Source: Shinella sp. H4-D48
Lineage (GTDB): Bacteria > Pseudomonadota > Alphaproteobacteria > Rhizobiales > Rhizobiaceae
Assembly (NCBI RefSeq): GCF_022637395.1
Contig: NZ_CP093337.1
Span: 1,906,001 to 1,970,000, forward strand
DNA length: 64,000 nt
Direction: 5' to 3'
In this document: positions 62,825-64,000 of the stretch, in pieces
How positions within the stretch are numbered: the stretch's first letter is position 1
Layout of the letters: every line of letters begins with the position of its first letter
Translations under genes and position numbers: made by a program
Notes under the pieces: model-generated
Database searches by the model: none
What the model was told of the DNA's origin: nothing
Seen by the model: the letters and a program-made list of their open reading frames with translations, nothing else

Positions 62825-63676
62825 TCACAAAGGACAACGCCGCAGCGCCCGCCACATCCACCATTGCCGTCGCCATTGCGCCGGTTGGAGCGAGCCTTCG
62901 AGTACATCCGCGCCGGCCTTTTCGGCGGCATCGAGAATATGCGGCACGAGCGCAATGGGCAGAAATGCCGGACGGTTGCCCACTGACACACCGTTTGCCG
63001 CACGCGCCTTGGCCAGATGTTCCCGGCCGAGGCCCGCAAATGCCTCGATCGCGCGCCTGGCGGCGGCTTTGTCGTCACCTGCAAGCAACGCCTCCGGCGA
63101 CAGGCCGGTCGCCGCAAGCAGATCCGCCGGCAGATAGACCTGTCCGCGCCGGCGATGAATCGGCAGCATCAGCAGAGCACCGGCCACTGTCTGCGCCACG
63201 CCGGCATGGCCTGCAGCGTCGGCAGACTTCGGCGCGTTTGCCGGATCGAGCACCAGGCTTGCAAGCTGGATGAGTGCCGAGGCCGTTTCGCCCGCATAAC
63301 CTTCAAAAGCGGAGCGGCTCTCCATCGGGTCGTTGTAGACATCGAAGATGCGGGCCTCGATCATATCGGTCAGCACGCCGACCGGCAGATGATGTTCCCG
63401 TACGCAGGCCAGAAGGCCGGCCGCCAGCGGATTCGCCGACGCATCGCCATCCGCCTCACCCTCCAGCAGATCCCGCCACCATTGCAGGCGGATTTCTCCG
63501 GGCAGCGCCTCGCGCACGACATCGCGCACCCGGGCGAGCTCGGCATTAAAGGCATAGAGGGCGGCAAGCGCGCCGCGCTTTTCAGCGGGCGCCAGAAGGC
63601 AGGCGAGATAGCGGTCGCGATCGGTGTCGCGAAGCACCGTCAGGCAGTGCGCATAATGAGTATCGTTATCGCTCAC
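62825..63676 (-). CDS. Phytoene/squalene synthase-like protein (NDUFAF6-like)
   Basis: A 283-residue all-helical protein of the squalene/phytoene synthase superfamily: RDRYLACLLAPAEKRGALAA, LYAFNAELARVRDVVREALP, EIRLQWWRDLLEG, and RRRGQVYLPADLLAATGLS. The first aspartate-rich motif position reads LARVRDVVREA and the second lacks DxxED before RGQVYLP (VAGALLMLPIHRRRGQVYLP), so metal-diphosphate catalysis is unlikely. This pattern fits the NDUFAF6 (C8orf38) subgroup, a complex I assembly factor in mitochondria. The NDUFAF3-like gene is 21 bp upstream on the same strand, supporting that reading. Confidence 0.87.
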   Translation of the reverse strand: MSDNDTHYAHCLTVLRDTDRDRYLACLLAPAEKRGALAALYAFNAELARVRDVVREALPGEIRLQWWRDLLEGEADGDASANPLAAGLLACVREHHLPVGVLTDMIEARIFDVYNDPMESRSAFEGYAGETASALIQLASLVLDPANAPKSADAAGHAGVAQTVAGALLMLPIHRRRGQVYLPADLLAATGLSPEALLAGDDKAAARRAIEAFAGLGREHLAKARAANGVSVGNRPAFLPIALVPHILDAAEKAGADVLEGSLQPAQWRRQWWMWRALRRCPL

Positions 63677-63697
63677 GTCGAAAAACCGCCTCGCCCG

Positions 63698-64000
63698 TCA
63701 CACGGCGATAAGCGCCGCGGCTACCGCGCGGCTTTCCGCCAGCATGACATTGAACGTACGCACGGCCGCGCCTGTGCTCATTGGATCGGAACTGATTTTG
63801 CGTTCACGCAGGGCCGCTTTGATCTCCGGCGCGAGCGGGCGGATCTCCTTGCCGGTGCCAACGAGCAGAACCTCGATATCGCCCGCCTCGTCCAGAACGC
63901 GCTCCAGATCGACCAGCGTCAGCGGGCTGCCATCCTCTTTGTCCCAGCCATGAATGCCCGAGGGCAGGCAGAGGATGGAGCCGCGATGCGACATATCCGC
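63698..64000 (-). CDS. Mth938-like domain protein (NDUFAF3-like), N-terminus cut by window end
   Basis: The last 100 residues of a protein that continues beyond 64000: the frame stays open to the edge (AD before MSHRGSILCLPSGIHGWDKE). IEVLLVGTGKEIRPLAPEIK and SSDPMSTGAAVRTFNVMLAE are diagnostic of the Mth938 domain family, which includes mitochondrial complex I assembly factor NDUFAF3. Full-length members are about 120-130 residues, so only 20-30 residues are missing. The internal ATG at 63994 is not the true start. It is 21 bp upstream of the NDUFAF6-like gene. Confidence 0.88.
   Translation of the reverse strand, partial: ADMSHRGSILCLPSGIHGWDKEDGSPLTLVDLERVLDEAGDIEVLLVGTGKEIRPLAPEIKAALRERKISSDPMSTGAAVRTFNVMLAESRAVAAALIAV

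Overview
The window looks like a chromosomal core segment of a Rhizobiaceae-type alphaproteobacterium (Rhizobium, Agrobacterium, Ensifer or Shinella kind). The reasons are high GC, an aapJQMP general amino-acid transporter, an EipB (DUF1849) periplasmic protein, BA14K and DUF1127 small proteins, a LexA box of the alphaproteobacterial GTTC-N7-GTTC type, LpxI instead of LpxH, and a lipid A/Bam superoperon without skp or dxr. I see no insertion sequence, prophage, integrase or CRISPR array. Nearly all the DNA is accounted for by well-conserved housekeeping genes. The species cannot be named from this.

Layout. 1-2485: 5' part of mfd and sdhE (minus), divergent from recG (2595-4700). 4776-7833: a small exported protein, a DUF502 membrane protein, a possible 51-codon gene and glmS. 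7957-11061: glmU and a Na/Pi cotransporter. 11344-17628 (plus): ppiD-trpD-trpC-moaC-moeA, mostly with touching or overlapping starts and stops, then lexA with its SOS boxes. 17794-20313: comEC (minus). 20620-21909: gltA (plus), ending in a terminator that also encodes the end of lpxB. 21940-35218 (minus): an envelope and translation superoperon lpxB-lpxI-lpxA-fabZ-lpxD-bamA-rseP-cdsA-uppS-frr-pyrH-tsf-rpsB.

35462-43317: eipB (minus); a RidA-family / GDPD / DUF482 acyltransferase / HIT run (plus); then azlD-azlC and clpA-clpS (minus). 43565-49102: phasin, DUF3126, cysE and an alpha/beta hydrolase (minus), a zinc-finger protein and FAD monooxygenase (plus), and metC (minus). 49458-53739: aapJQMP (plus) with an intercistronic terminator after aapJ. 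53806-59173: a GlxA-type regulator (minus), a BA14K protein (plus), then tig, tRNA-Leu(UAG) and a GDYXXLXY/DUF2157 membrane pair (minus). 59174-60770: a non-coding and small-protein locus. 60840-62249: trmFO (plus). 62258-64000 (minus): a small membrane-anchored protein and two homologues of mitochondrial complex I assembly factors (NDUFAF6-like and NDUFAF3/Mth938-like, the latter cut by the window end).

The most interesting part is 59420-60770. A probable small RNA of about 125 nt carries three hairpins, each exposing a CTCCTCC anti-Shine-Dalgarno loop; two loops are identical over 13 nt. It lies just upstream of two DUF1127 arginine-rich micro-proteins. This resembles the alpha-r14/NfeR1 RNAs of rhizobia and the DUF1127-linked CcsR RNAs of Rhodobacter. 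The sRNA region and the second DUF1127 gene share a 12-nt element at identical spacing from a TATAT box. Other leads are twin TGC-N3-GCA boxes before the phasin gene, back-to-back palindromes between glmU and glmS, and a phytoene-synthase-like protein lacking its aspartate motifs next to an NDUFAF3-like gene.
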